NCBI RefSeq assembly: GCF_902859585.1
Contig: NZ_CADIJM010000026.1
Span: forward strand, 1 to 43,853
Direction: 5' to 3'
Source: Achromobacter animicus
GTDB lineage: Bacteria; Pseudomonadota; Gammaproteobacteria; Burkholderiales; Burkholderiaceae_B
DNA length: 43,853 bases
Position numbers and translations under genes: made by a program
Notes under the pieces: model-generated
What the model saw: the letters and a program-made list of their open reading frames with translations, nothing else
Databases searched by the model: none
Told to the model about the DNA's origin: nothing
In this document: positions 8,673 through 16,689 of the stretch, in pieces
How the letters are laid out: each line of letters begins with the position of its first letter
Numbering within the stretch: position 1 is the stretch's first letter

Positions 8673-9506
8673 ATGAGCGGGGCAATCGAAAAAACACTGG
8701 CGTTGCTTGAATACCTGGCTGCCCATCCCGACGGCGCGAACCTCGCCGACATTGCGGACGACCTGCACCAACTGCGCAGCGGATGTCACCGAACCCTCCA
8801 CGAACTCATGAAGTTCGGCTACGTCCGGCAGACGTCGGTGCGGGGCGAATACGCATTGACGACCAAGCTGGCGTCGATGGGTTTGAGTTTCCTGAGCCGG
8901 TCCGGCGTGATCGACATCGCGCAGCCGGTTATCGACCGTTTTGCCGCGGCAACCGGTGAACTCGTGCGACTGGCCATTGTCGACGGCAAGCGTCTGACGC
9001 TGGTGGCCAAGGCGCAAGGCGCGAAATCCGGGCTGCTGTACGACCCGGACATGGGCATCGACCTGCGCCTGTCGTGCAGCGCGGCCGGCCACGCGTGGTT
9101 GATGACGTTGCCTGAAGACCAGGCCATTGCCTACGTCACCGAACAGGGGCTGGGAAAACCGCGGGATTTCGGGCCGAATGCCCCCACGTCGATCCGCGCG
9201 TTGCTGGCCAGCCTGGACGCGCATCGGCGGCGCGGCTACAGCATTCTGCAGGACGTCTACGCGGCCGGCATGAGCGCGATGGCGGCGCCCATCCGGCGTC
9301 CCGGGCATCAAAGCACCGGCATCCTGGTGGTGGCCGGTCCGTCGCAACGCTTGACCGTTAAAGCCATGGAGAAATTCGGGCCGGCGCTGCTGCGCGCGGC
9401 AAGCGAGCTGGCGCAGGCCGGAGACGCCTCGCCGTTGCTGCGCTCCGCGCGCGTGGGCACCTGGGGAAACGGCCCCGCGCAGGGTGAAGAGCCGGCGGCG
9501 GATTAA
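8673..9506 (+). CDS. IclR-family transcriptional regulator (left copy)
   Basis: This 277-residue regulator has an N-terminal winged helix (about residues 6-65, with LALLEYLAAHPDGANLADIADDL) and a C-terminal IclR effector domain. Effector-domain motifs include GELVRLAIVDGKRLTLVAKAQG, LRLSCSAAGHAWL and GYSILQDVYAAGMSAMAAPI. The start at 8673 has a GGAGAG ribosome site and aligns with the start of the paralogue at 10330; earlier TTG and ATG codons would run into the operator. It is divergent from dctP and is the likely controller of that transcript. Its stop codon overlaps that of the convergent second IclR gene through a shared TTAA. Confidence 0.9.
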   Translation: MSGAIEKTLALLEYLAAHPDGANLADIADDLHQLRSGCHRTLHELMKFGYVRQTSVRGEYALTTKLASMGLSFLSRSGVIDIAQPVIDRFAAATGELVRLAIVDGKRLTLVAKAQGAKSGLLYDPDMGIDLRLSCSAAGHAWLMTLPEDQAIAYVTEQGLGKPRDFGPNAPTSIRALLASLDAHRRRGYSILQDVYAAGMSAMAAPIRRPGHQSTGILVVAGPSQRLTVKAMEKFGPALLRAASELAQAGDASPLLRSARVGTWGNGPAQGEEPAAD

Positions 9507-10330
9507 TCCGCGGACGCCTCGTCTCCGGAATTGCGGCCCTGCATCGGGAAGCGCGTCCGGAACATCGGCGATGCCAGGCTGGCCAGCGCCAGTTCCTGCG
9601 CAGCCGCCAGCAGGTCGGGACCCAGCGCTTCCATCCGCGCTTCGGTCAGGCGCATCGCCGGACCGGCAATGCTCAGTACGCCAATGGCCGCCTCGCCCTT
9701 GCGCTGCACGGGCGCTGCCATCGCGGTCATCCCCGGCGCGAACACTTCGTTGATCATCGCGTAGCCGCGCTTGCGTCCGGCCTGAAGCATCTTCGTCAGC
9801 GCGGCGATGGTGGTGGGGGCATTGGGACCGTATTCCTCCGGCGAACCGAAACCCTGGCGCGAAACCAGGTCCAGCGCGCGTTCGTCGGTCATCGTCAGCA
9901 TCCACGCGTGGCCGGAGGCGCTGCACGACAGCCTGGCTTCTGAGCCCATCTCCGGGTCGTAGCGCAGGCCGTGACGCGCGCCCTGCGCCTTCGCAACCCA
10001 GGTCAGCCGCTCTTCGTTGTCCACGATGGCCAGCCGCACGAGTTCGCCGGAGATGTCCGCCAGCCGATCCACCAGCGGCTGGGCGATGTCGACGATGCCT
10101 GTCGCCGCAAGATAGCTCAACCCGATTGAAGCGACCCGGGCTGTCAGCGCGTAGTCGCCGTGATCCCGGATCTGGCGCACATAGCCGCAGCGGCAAAGGT
10201 CTGTCAGCAGACGGTGCGCGGCGCTCTGCGGAATCTCCAGTTGCTGGGCAAGTGAAGCGAGGGGCACGCCTTCGGGTCTGGAGGACAGGTGCTCCATGAC
10301 GGCGAGCGCGCGTTCGAGGACTCCGGCCAT
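9503..10330 (-). CDS. IclR-family transcriptional regulator (right copy)
   Basis: This 275-residue regulator is a close relative of the IclR protein encoded at 8673-9506. It has a winged helix at about residues 1-60 (LERALAVMEHLSSRPEGVPLASLAQQL), then the effector domain with GELVRLAIVDNEERLTWVAKAQG, LSCSASGHAWML and GYAMINEVFAPGMTAMAAPV. The gene is divergent from the DctP-AroQ-DctQM-Pca transcript, which it most likely controls. The segment between carries GGAA/TTCC inverted repeats. The ligand could be a hydroaromatic acid or protocatechuate-like compound, judging from the neighbouring enzymes. Some IclR proteins such as PcaU and PobR activate rather than repress, so the sign of regulation is open. 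Confidence 0.9.
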   Translation of the reverse strand: MAGVLERALAVMEHLSSRPEGVPLASLAQQLEIPQSAAHRLLTDLCRCGYVRQIRDHGDYALTARVASIGLSYLAATGIVDIAQPLVDRLADISGELVRLAIVDNEERLTWVAKAQGARHGLRYDPEMGSEARLSCSASGHAWMLTMTDERALDLVSRQGFGSPEEYGPNAPTTIAALTKMLQAGRKRGYAMINEVFAPGMTAMAAPVQRKGEAAIGVLSIAGPAMRLTEARMEALGPDLLAAAQELALASLASPMFRTRFPMQGRNSGDEASAD

Positions 10331-10371
10331 GTCATCTCAACAAGTAGTGGGGTGATGGATGATAACCCTAG

Positions 10372-10403
10372 GTGGAAAACTATTCCACTCGGAATTACAT
10401 TCC
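10372..10403. promoter_or_regulatory. Putative operator array of the right IclR regulator
   Basis: Two inverted repeats sit side by side. One is GTGGAA-N5-TTCCAC at 10372-10388 and the other is GGAAT-N3-ATTCC at 10391-10403. The N5-then-N3 layout copies the left array at 8598-8641, but the half-site is GGAA instead of TTGAA. The array lies 41 bp from the iclR start and 54 bp from the dctP start, in the divergent promoter. Confidence 0.65.
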
Positions 10404-10457
10404 ACTACCGAGTCTTGCCAGACATCGAAAAAATTCCAAATAACACCGGAGACAACG

Positions 10458-11465
10458 ATGAAGACCAGCCTTTTCCGCATTGCATTGACGGCGGCCCTGT
10501 GCGCCAGCGCCATGACGGCCGCCGCGCAGGACGTCCAGGAACGCACGATACGCTTTGGCCATCTGAACAACACGGATCACCCCGTCAGCGCGGGGGTGCA
10601 GAAGTTTACGGAACTGGTGGCGGCCAAGAGCGGCGGAAAGCTGAAGGTGAAGGAGTTTCCCGCCTCGCAGCTCGGCAATGAAATGCAGCAGCAGTCCGGG
10701 CTGCAGGGGGGCGTGCAGGAGATGTCCGCGCCGGCTTCCACGTCGCTGGCGGGCATCGTCAAAGAGTTCGGGCTGATCGATCTGCCGTTTTCCGTGACCG
10801 ACTTCGGCCAGGCCGACGCGCTGCTGGACGGCCCGCTGGGGCAGGCGCTGATAGCCAAGCTGCCCGAAAAAGGTCTGGTCGCGCTGGGCTTCTGGGATCT
10901 GGGCTTTCGCAACGTGACGAACTCCAAGCACGCCATCGGCAAGCCGGAGGACCTGGCGGGCCTGAAGATCCGCGTGATTCCCAACCCTGTCTTCCTCGAT
11001 ACGTTCAAGGCGTTCAAGGCCAATCCCGTGCCGATGCCCTTTGCGGAGCTGTACGGTGCGCTGGAGTCGCGGGCGGTCGACGGCCAGGAAAATCCCTATT
11101 CGGTGATCCTGTCCAACAAGTTCTACGAAGTGCAGAAGTACGTCAGCGCGACCAACCACGTGTATGCCGCGAATATCGTGCTGGTCAGCAAGAAGTTCTG
11201 GGACAAGCTGTCGCCCGCCGAGCAGAAGATCCTGCAGGAGGCGGCCGATGAAGCGCGCGGCTACCAGCGCAAGGTCAGCCGGGCCGCCGCGCAGAAGGCA
11301 GTGACGGAATTGCAGGCCAAGGGCATCCAGTTCAACACGATCGAACCGGGCGAAAAGGCGCGCATGCAGCAGGTCGTCAAGCCGGTGATCGAGCACTTCA
11401 CCAGCAGCTACGACCCGGCGATCGTCAAGCTCTACAACGACGAACTCGCCCGCATCCGCAAGTAA
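10458..11465 (+). CDS. dctP: TRAP transporter substrate-binding protein DctP (right copy)
   Basis: This 335-residue periplasmic TRAP receptor has a signal peptide ending at about residue 23 (LCASAMTAAAQ). Typical segments are FTELVAAKSGGKLKV, LGFWDLGFRNVTNSKHAIG, LKIRVIPNPVFLDTFKAFKANPVPM with the substrate-binding Arg, and YGALESRAVDGQENPYSVI. The ATG at 10458 has a good GGAGA ribosome site seven bases upstream. It is the first gene of a seven-gene run: DctP, AroQ-like, DctQ, DctM, PcaH, PcaG, PcaB. It therefore probably captures a compound converted to, or identical with, protocatechuate or a hydroaromatic precursor. It is related along its whole length to the DctP at 7469-8500. Confidence 0.93.
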   Translation: MKTSLFRIALTAALCASAMTAAAQDVQERTIRFGHLNNTDHPVSAGVQKFTELVAAKSGGKLKVKEFPASQLGNEMQQQSGLQGGVQEMSAPASTSLAGIVKEFGLIDLPFSVTDFGQADALLDGPLGQALIAKLPEKGLVALGFWDLGFRNVTNSKHAIGKPEDLAGLKIRVIPNPVFLDTFKAFKANPVPMPFAELYGALESRAVDGQENPYSVILSNKFYEVQKYVSATNHVYAANIVLVSKKFWDKLSPAEQKILQEAADEARGYQRKVSRAAAQKAVTELQAKGIQFNTIEPGEKARMQQVVKPVIEHFTSSYDPAIVKLYNDELARIRK

Positions 11466-11484
11466 CCCGCACCGGCATCCCATC

Positions 11485-11928
11485 ATGAAGATCCTTGTCC
11501 TGCACGGCCCCAACCTCAACCTTTTCGGCCGCCGCGAGCCGCACATCTACGGAACCACGACGCTTGCGGAGATCAACGACCGCCTGGCGGCGCTGGCCGC
11601 GGAACTGGGCGTCCAGTTGTCGACGCTGCAATCGAACCATGAGGGCGCGTTGATCGACTTTCTGCACGAGAACATCGACTCCGCCCAGGGCGCCTTGGTG
11701 AACCCTGCCGGGCTGACCCAGCACGGCGTGCCGCTGCACGATGCCATCAAGGCCATGCCGTTTCCCTCGCTGGAGGTGCACATGTCGAACATCGCCGCCC
11801 GTGAGACCTGGCGCGCGCATTCAATTATTTCGCCGGCGGTGCGCGGCACGGTGCAGGGGCTGGGGCCCCAGTCCTACCTGACGGCGTTGCGTGGTCTGGT
11901 GGGGCTTTTGCAGGACGCCAAGGCATGA
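11485..11928 (+). CDS. aroQ: Type II 3-dehydroquinate dehydratase-like protein (AroQ family)
   Basis: This 147-residue protein has the flavodoxin-like type II dehydroquinase fold, normally a dodecamer converting 3-dehydroquinate to 3-dehydroshikimate. Retained signature residues are HGPNLN (7-12), the RRE...Y lid with Arg17 and Tyr22, Asn73, His99 in EVHMSN, and Arg110. By position against M. tuberculosis AroQ, the substrate-contacting His81 is Gln79 here, with a His next to it at 80. The usual LRDA Arg is His85, and the usual SNxHARE His is Ala104. The gene lies in a catabolic TRAP/pca operon, not with biosynthetic genes, so a role in quinate-type degradation or on an altered substrate is likely. 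The ribosome site is weak. Confidence 0.82.
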   Translation: MKILVLHGPNLNLFGRREPHIYGTTTLAEINDRLAALAAELGVQLSTLQSNHEGALIDFLHENIDSAQGALVNPAGLTQHGVPLHDAIKAMPFPSLEVHMSNIAARETWRAHSIISPAVRGTVQGLGPQSYLTALRGLVGLLQDAKA

Positions 11929-11968
11929 GCCCGGCGCCCGCGCATCCGACGCCGCAAGGAGGCTGGCC

Positions 11969-12544
11969 ATGGTCGTCATAGACAGATTCATCGGCGCGGT
12001 CTGCCGTGTGCTGGAGTTCGCCATCGCCTTGCTGCTGGCGGCGATGGTGGTGCTGGTCTTCGGCAATGTCGTGGCGCGTTACGGCTTTAACTCCGGCATC
12101 ACGCTGTCGGAAGAGCTGTCGCGCTGGATGTTCATCTGGCTGACCTTTCTGGGGGCGGTCATCGCCCTGAAGGAGCGCGGCCACCTGGGCATGGACATGG
12201 TCGTGGCCAAGCTGCCCACGGCGGGTAAGAAGATCTGCCTCGTCGCGGGACAGGTCCTGATGCTTTACATCGTGAGCCTCATGTTCAAGGGAAGCTGGGA
12301 TCAGGCGGTGATCAATGCGGATGTCAGCGCGCCCGTGAGCGGCTTGCCGATGGCCATTGTCTACGTGGCCGGATTGGTGTTTTCGGTGATGGCGGGCCTG
12401 ATCATCGCCATGGATCTGTACCGCGTGCTCGCCGGCAAGCTGCAGGACCAGGATCTGATCATGGTCCAGGAGTCCGAAGAGGCGGTGCAGCTCAAGCAGA
12501 TTCTCGAGGATGCCGGCAACGGCGCGCCCGGGAGAAGCGCATGA
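11969..12544 (+). CDS. dctQ: TRAP transporter small membrane subunit DctQ
   Basis: This 191-residue protein has four predicted membrane helices (around residues 12-35, 50-70, 90-110 and 130-155). It carries the DctQ hallmark ITLSEELSRWMFIWLTFLGAVIALKERGHLGMD between helices 2 and 3. It links the periplasmic receptor to the large permease DctM. The ATG at 11969 is preceded by a near-perfect AAGGAGG at 11956-11962, the strongest ribosome site in this operon. The C-terminal tail is cytoplasmic and charged. The stop codon overlaps the DctM start (ATGA), the usual arrangement for equimolar synthesis. Confidence 0.93.
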   Translation: MVVIDRFIGAVCRVLEFAIALLLAAMVVLVFGNVVARYGFNSGITLSEELSRWMFIWLTFLGAVIALKERGHLGMDMVVAKLPTAGKKICLVAGQVLMLYIVSLMFKGSWDQAVINADVSAPVSGLPMAIVYVAGLVFSVMAGLIIAMDLYRVLAGKLQDQDLIMVQESEEAVQLKQILEDAGNGAPGRSA

Positions 12545-13821
12545 CGATCGCCGTGTTCATCGGGTCGCTGCTGGGGGTCATGGCGCTGGGTGTGCCGATC
12601 GCCTTTGCGCTGCTGGCCAGCGGCGTGGCGCTCATGTGGCATCTGGACATCTTCGACGCACAGATCCTCGCGCAGAACGTCATTGGCGGGGCGGACAGCT
12701 TCCCGCTGCTGGCGGTGCCGTTCTTCATGCTGGCCGGCGAAATCATGAACGTGGGCGGGCTGTCGCGCCGAATCGTCGATCTTGCGCTGGCGCTGGTCGG
12801 GCACGTGAAGGGCGGGCTTGGCTACGTCACGATCATGGCGGGCTGCCTGCTGTCGGCGCTGTCGGGATCGGCTGTGGCGGACGCCGCCGCGTTGACGGCG
12901 CTGCTTCTGCCGATGATGGTCAGCGCCGGCCACAAGAAGCAGACCGCGGGTGGCCTGATTGCCGCGACAGGTGTGATCGGTCCCGTCATTCCGCCCAGCA
13001 TCGGCTTGGTCATCTTCGGCGTGGCGGCCAATGTGTCCATTTCCAAGCTGTTCATGGCGGCGATCGCGCCCGGCCTGATGATCGGTGGGGCGTTGTGGCT
13101 GACGTGGGCGTGGCTGGTCCGGCGCGAAAAGATCGTGCCTCCGCCACGCAAGTCTCCGCAGGAAATTGCCACCGCGTTCCGCAAGGCGATCTGGGCGCTC
13201 ATGCTGCCGGTGATCATCCTGGTTGGGCTGCGGATGGGTGTCTTCACGCCGACCGAAGCCGCGGTCGTCGCTGCAACCTACGCGCTGCTGGTGTCGACGC
13301 TGGTGTACCGCGAACTCAAGCTCAATCAGCTCTACGCAGTGTTCGTGTCGGCAGCCAAGACCAGCGCCATCGTCATGTTCCTGATTGCCGCCGCCATGGT
13401 CAGCGCGTGGCTGATCACCGTGGCCGATCTGCCGTCCAAGGTCGTGGACATGTTGCAGCCTTTCATGGGCAACAAGATCCTGCTGATGGCCGCGATCATG
13501 GTGCTGGTGATGGTGGTGGGCACGGCCATGGACATGACGCCGACCATCCTGATCCTGACGCCCGTGCTGATGCCGGTGGTGCGCGCGGCGGGCATCGATC
13601 CGGTGTATTTCGGCGTGCTGTTCATCATCAACAACTCGATCGGGCTGGTCACGCCGCCCGTGGGCACCGTGCTCAACGTGGTGGCCGGCGTGGGGAAGAT
13701 GAAGATGGACGACGTGACGCGCGGCGTCCTGCCGTTCATGGCCGCCGAGTTTCTCGTCATGTTCCTGATGGTGGCCTTTCCGGCCCTGGTGATCATTCCC
13801 GCGCGGTGGTTTGGCGGGTAG
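12541..13821 (+). CDS. dctM: TRAP transporter large permease subunit DctM
   Basis: This 426-residue integral membrane permease is of the DctM (ion-transporter superfamily) type and carries out Na+-coupled uptake of the substrate delivered by DctP. About twelve hydrophobic segments are evident. Family signatures include PLLAVPFFMLAGEIMNVGGLSRRI, LSGSAVADAAALTALLLPMM, GVIGPVIPPSIGLVIFG, and near the C-terminus FIINNSIGLVTPPVGTVLNVVAGVG. The start overlaps the DctQ stop by 4 bp and has a GGGAG ribosome site. It is the only DctM in the window, so it would have to serve both DctP receptors unless the left one partners with distant genes. Confidence 0.95.
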   Translation: MTIAVFIGSLLGVMALGVPIAFALLASGVALMWHLDIFDAQILAQNVIGGADSFPLLAVPFFMLAGEIMNVGGLSRRIVDLALALVGHVKGGLGYVTIMAGCLLSALSGSAVADAAALTALLLPMMVSAGHKKQTAGGLIAATGVIGPVIPPSIGLVIFGVAANVSISKLFMAAIAPGLMIGGALWLTWAWLVRREKIVPPPRKSPQEIATAFRKAIWALMLPVIILVGLRMGVFTPTEAAVVAATYALLVSTLVYRELKLNQLYAVFVSAAKTSAIVMFLIAAAMVSAWLITVADLPSKVVDMLQPFMGNKILLMAAIMVLVMVVGTAMDMTPTILILTPVLMPVVRAAGIDPVYFGVLFIINNSIGLVTPPVGTVLNVVAGVGKMKMDDVTRGVLPFMAAEFLVMFLMVAFPALVIIPARWFGG

Positions 13822-13889
13822 GCGCCAACGCACCTCCCGCGCCGCTCGCCGGCGCAACCTGAAGCTCGATTCATTGGAGATTTTTCGCG

Positions 13890-14591
13890 ATGTCCGATCT
13901 TGCTCAATACCGGCGCCCCTTCTGGGACACCCAGCCGGGCTACCGTTTCGATCCGTATGGATCCACGCGTTTGCGCTCGCCGAACGAACCGCTGATCGTC
14001 GTGCCGCAGACGCTTTCGGAGGTCACGGGGCCGATGTTTGGTGCGGCGTTCGTCAAACAGGGCGATAACGACCTGACCCGCGTTTCCACGGCGGAGGCGA
14101 TCGGCGAGCGCATCATCGTGTCCGGCCGGGTGCTGGACGAGAACGGCCGGCCGGTGCCGGACGCGCTGATCGAGATCTGGCAGGCCAATGCCGCGGGCCG
14201 CTATCTGCACAAGCGCGATCAGCACGATGCGCCGCTGGATCCGAACTTCAGCGGCGAAGGGCGAACCGTCACGGACGCGCAGGGGCGCTACCAGTTCAAG
14301 ACGATCCGGCCGGGGGCGTATCCGTGGGGCAACCATTACAACGGATGGCGTCCGCAGCACATTCACTTTTCGCTGTTTGGCCGAGCCTATGCCACGCGTC
14401 TGGTCACCCAGATGTATTTCCCCGGCGACCCGCTGCTGGAGTTCGATCCCATCTTCCAGTGCGTGCCAGACGCCAAGGCGCGCAATCGGCTGATCGCTGC
14501 GCTGGATTGGGAGACCACCGTGCCCGAGTACGCGCTGGGCTATCGCTTCGACATCGTCCTGCGCGGCCGCAACGCCACCCCCATGGAGTAA
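13890..14591 (+). CDS. pcaH: Protocatechuate 3,4-dioxygenase beta subunit
   Basis: This 233-residue beta subunit carries the non-heme Fe(III) site of the enzyme that opens protocatechuate between C3 and C4 to give 3-carboxy-cis,cis-muconate. The iron-ligand pattern is complete: one Tyr in GRYLHK, the second in GAYPWGNHY, and the two His in RPQHIHF, with the conserved Arg just before them. The N-terminal YRRPFWDTQPGYRFDPYGSTR region and the PDALIEIWQANAAGRY strand are typical. The GGAG ribosome site lies 10 bp from the ATG. The alpha subunit starts 3 bp after the stop. Placement behind TRAP genes indicates inducible uptake plus ring cleavage. Confidence 0.96.
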   Translation: MSDLAQYRRPFWDTQPGYRFDPYGSTRLRSPNEPLIVVPQTLSEVTGPMFGAAFVKQGDNDLTRVSTAEAIGERIIVSGRVLDENGRPVPDALIEIWQANAAGRYLHKRDQHDAPLDPNFSGEGRTVTDAQGRYQFKTIRPGAYPWGNHYNGWRPQHIHFSLFGRAYATRLVTQMYFPGDPLLEFDPIFQCVPDAKARNRLIAALDWETTVPEYALGYRFDIVLRGRNATPME

Positions 14592-14594
14592 CGC

Positions 14595-15164
14595 ATGCTC
14601 TATCCCACCAGTTCACAGACTGTCGGTCCCTATCTGCACATCGGGCTGTCCGGGTTGAACCGTGACGATCTGACGGCAGGGTGCGGCGACCTGGGCGCGG
14701 CGCCCGTCGTCATCGAAGGACGCGTGATCGATGGCGAGGGCAATCCGGTGCCGGACGGCATGGTCGAGATATGGCAGGCCGATGCGCGCGGTGTGTACGG
14801 GCATCCGGACGACCCCCGGCATGACGAGGGCAGCGCGGGCTTCGGCGGCTTTGGCCGGGTGGCGACGCAGCCGGACGGCGGCTTTCGTTTCACCACGATC
14901 AAGCCGGGCCGTGTGCCCGCACCCGACGGACAACTGCAGGCGCCGCATCTGGTGGTGTCCGTCTTCATGCGCGGCCTGCTCAAGCATCTGTCGACGCGAA
15001 TGTACTTTCCGGATGAGGCCGGCGCCAACGAGGCGGATTGGATCCTGGCCAAAGTGCCCGCACACCGGCGCGGCACGCTGGTGGCAACAGCGGCGGAGGC
15101 GGGCGTTTTGCGCTGGAACATCGTCCTGCAGGGTTCGGAAGAAACCGTGTTCTTCGACATCTGA
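14595..15164 (+). CDS. pcaG: Protocatechuate 3,4-dioxygenase alpha subunit
   Basis: This 189-residue alpha subunit pairs with PcaH. It opens with the family signature PTSSQTVGPYLHIGL and keeps the same beta-sandwich pattern as the beta subunit (VPDGMVEIWQADARGVYGHP, GFGRVATQPDGGFRFTTIKPG, APHLVVSVFMRGLLKHLSTRMYF). As expected for an alpha subunit it lacks the His-x-His iron ligands, having APHLVVS at that point. The ribosome site GGAG overlaps the last codons of pcaH, so translation is coupled. The pca genes for the next steps after PcaB (carboxymuconolactone decarboxylase and enol-lactone hydrolase) are not present nearby. Confidence 0.95.
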   Translation: MLYPTSSQTVGPYLHIGLSGLNRDDLTAGCGDLGAAPVVIEGRVIDGEGNPVPDGMVEIWQADARGVYGHPDDPRHDEGSAGFGGFGRVATQPDGGFRFTTIKPGRVPAPDGQLQAPHLVVSVFMRGLLKHLSTRMYFPDEAGANEADWILAKVPAHRRGTLVATAAEAGVLRWNIVLQGSEETVFFDI

Positions 15165-15189
15165 GCCGGTGTGCGACGAGGTCTACACG

Positions 15190-16587
15190 ATGAGCAACCT
15201 TTCCGGGCTGACCGAATCCATCTATTCGGATGACGCGATCCTGTCGCTGTTTTCGGGCGCGGCGACCCTCGGCCAGATGCTTGCCGTGGAGGCGGCCCTG
15301 GCGCGCGCGCAGGCGCAATGCGGCGTCATTCCTCCAAGCGCCGCAACGGCCATCAATGAGGTCTGCCGGGTTGGCGAAATCCGCGGCGTGCTGGACGTGG
15401 ACGGCATTGCCAGGGCTGCGGTGGCGGCGGGCAACATCGCCATCCCCTTCGTCAAGCAACTGACCGCGGCCGTCGCGCGCGTGGATACCGAAGCCGCCCG
15501 CTACGTGCATTGGGGCGCGACCAGCCAGGACATTCTGGACACCGCGCTTGTCCTGCAGATGCTTCAGGTGGCGGCCAGGCTGGACGCGGGGCTGGAGCGC
15601 GCCTCGCTGGCGTGTGCGCGGCTGACCCGCGCGCATCGGGACACCATCATGGTCGGACGCACGTGGCTGCAGCATGCGCTGCCCACGACATTCGGCGCCA
15701 AGACGGCGGGCTGGTTGGAGGCGCTGGAACGTAGCCGGCTGCGCGTGCGGCAGGACACGTCACAGATGGCGCTGCTGCAATTCGGCGGCGCCGCGGGCAC
15801 GCTGGCCAGCCTGGGACCGTCGGCAAACGACGTGGTGCAGGCGCTGGCCGCCGAGCTGGGCCTGGGCGCGGCTGCGATGCCATGGCACACGCACCGCGAC
15901 CGGCTTGCCAGCCTGGCCGCGTCGCTGGGAGTGCTGACCGGCACGATGGGCAAGATTGCGCGGGACCTGTCGCTGATGGCGCAATCCGAGGTCGGCGAAG
16001 TGAGCGAGCCATCGGGCCCGGGGCGAGGCGGATCGAGCACCATGCCGCACAAGCGCAATCCCGTGGGCTGCGCGGCCATCCTGGCCGCCGCGATCCGCGT
16101 GCCGCCGCTGGTGTCGACGATGCTGTCGGGAATGATCCAGGAACATGAACGCGCGCTGGGCGGCTGGCAGGCCGAATGGGATGTGCTGCCCCAGATTGCC
16201 GCGCTGACCGGCGGGGCGTTGCGCCATTTGACCGGCGTGCTGGACGGGTTGGAGGTGTATCCCGAGCGGATGGCGCAGAACCTGGCGCTGACTGACGGTC
16301 TCATTCTGGGCGAGGCCTACATGTTGGCGCTGGGCACGCGGCTGGGCCGTCTGCCCGCGCATGCGCTGGTGGAGCGCGCGTCGCGCGATGCGGTCGCGAA
16401 CAAGCGTTCACTCAGGGATGCAGTGCGTGCGGCGTTGGAAAGCGATGCCGCGACGCGCGGATTGCTCAGCGACGATGACCTGGATCGTCTGGGCGATCCG
16501 GCGAATTATGTCGGCGAGGCGCCGGCGATCTGCGACAGGGTGTTAGCGGCCTGGAAGGCGAGCCGGAATGGGGGGAACGCGGCTTGA
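15190..16587 (+). CDS. pcaB: 3-carboxy-cis,cis-muconate cycloisomerase
   Basis: This 465-residue member of the fumarase/aspartase superfamily converts 3-carboxy-cis,cis-muconate to 4-carboxymuconolactone, the step after PcaHG. The superfamily signature GSSTMPHKRNPVGCAAIL is present near residue 280, with the other two conserved regions at VHWGATSQDILDTALVLQM and GRTWLQHALPTTFGAKTAGW. The start at 15190 gives MSNLSGLTESIYSD, typical of PcaB, with a GAGG ribosome site upstream. The frame stays open far upstream through pcaG only because of GC-rich overlap. It is the last gene of the run. After it, at 16588-16630, come degenerate AAAGCGCC-like repeats but no clear T-tract terminator. Confidence 0.94.
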   Translation: MSNLSGLTESIYSDDAILSLFSGAATLGQMLAVEAALARAQAQCGVIPPSAATAINEVCRVGEIRGVLDVDGIARAAVAAGNIAIPFVKQLTAAVARVDTEAARYVHWGATSQDILDTALVLQMLQVAARLDAGLERASLACARLTRAHRDTIMVGRTWLQHALPTTFGAKTAGWLEALERSRLRVRQDTSQMALLQFGGAAGTLASLGPSANDVVQALAAELGLGAAAMPWHTHRDRLASLAASLGVLTGTMGKIARDLSLMAQSEVGEVSEPSGPGRGGSSTMPHKRNPVGCAAILAAAIRVPPLVSTMLSGMIQEHERALGGWQAEWDVLPQIAALTGGALRHLTGVLDGLEVYPERMAQNLALTDGLILGEAYMLALGTRLGRLPAHALVERASRDAVANKRSLRDAVRAALESDAATRGLLSDDDLDRLGDPANYVGEAPAICDRVLAAWKASRNGGNAA

Positions 16588-16689
16588 AGCGCTTGAAAGT
16601 GCATTAAAGCGCCATAAGCGCCCTAAATCGCCCGCGCCGCGCAGCGGCTCAGAACGCTGAAAGCCGCCTCGCGCGAACGGCGTGGCGAA

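Noticed and set aside
8613-10196. A 527-codon minus-strand frame spanning both IclR genes
   Set aside because: It is Arg/Gly/Ala-rich, low in typical protein patterns, and antisense or out of phase to two well-supported IclR genes; a GC-rich shadow.
12361-13857. A 498-codon minus-strand frame opposite dctQ/dctM
   Set aside because: His/Arg/Gln-rich composition typical of the antisense of a hydrophobic membrane protein; no motif or ribosome site.
14731-15189. A long N-terminal extension of PcaB through pcaG
   Set aside because: The extension is out of phase with a clear PcaG gene; the true start at 15190 gives a family-typical N-terminus with a ribosome site.
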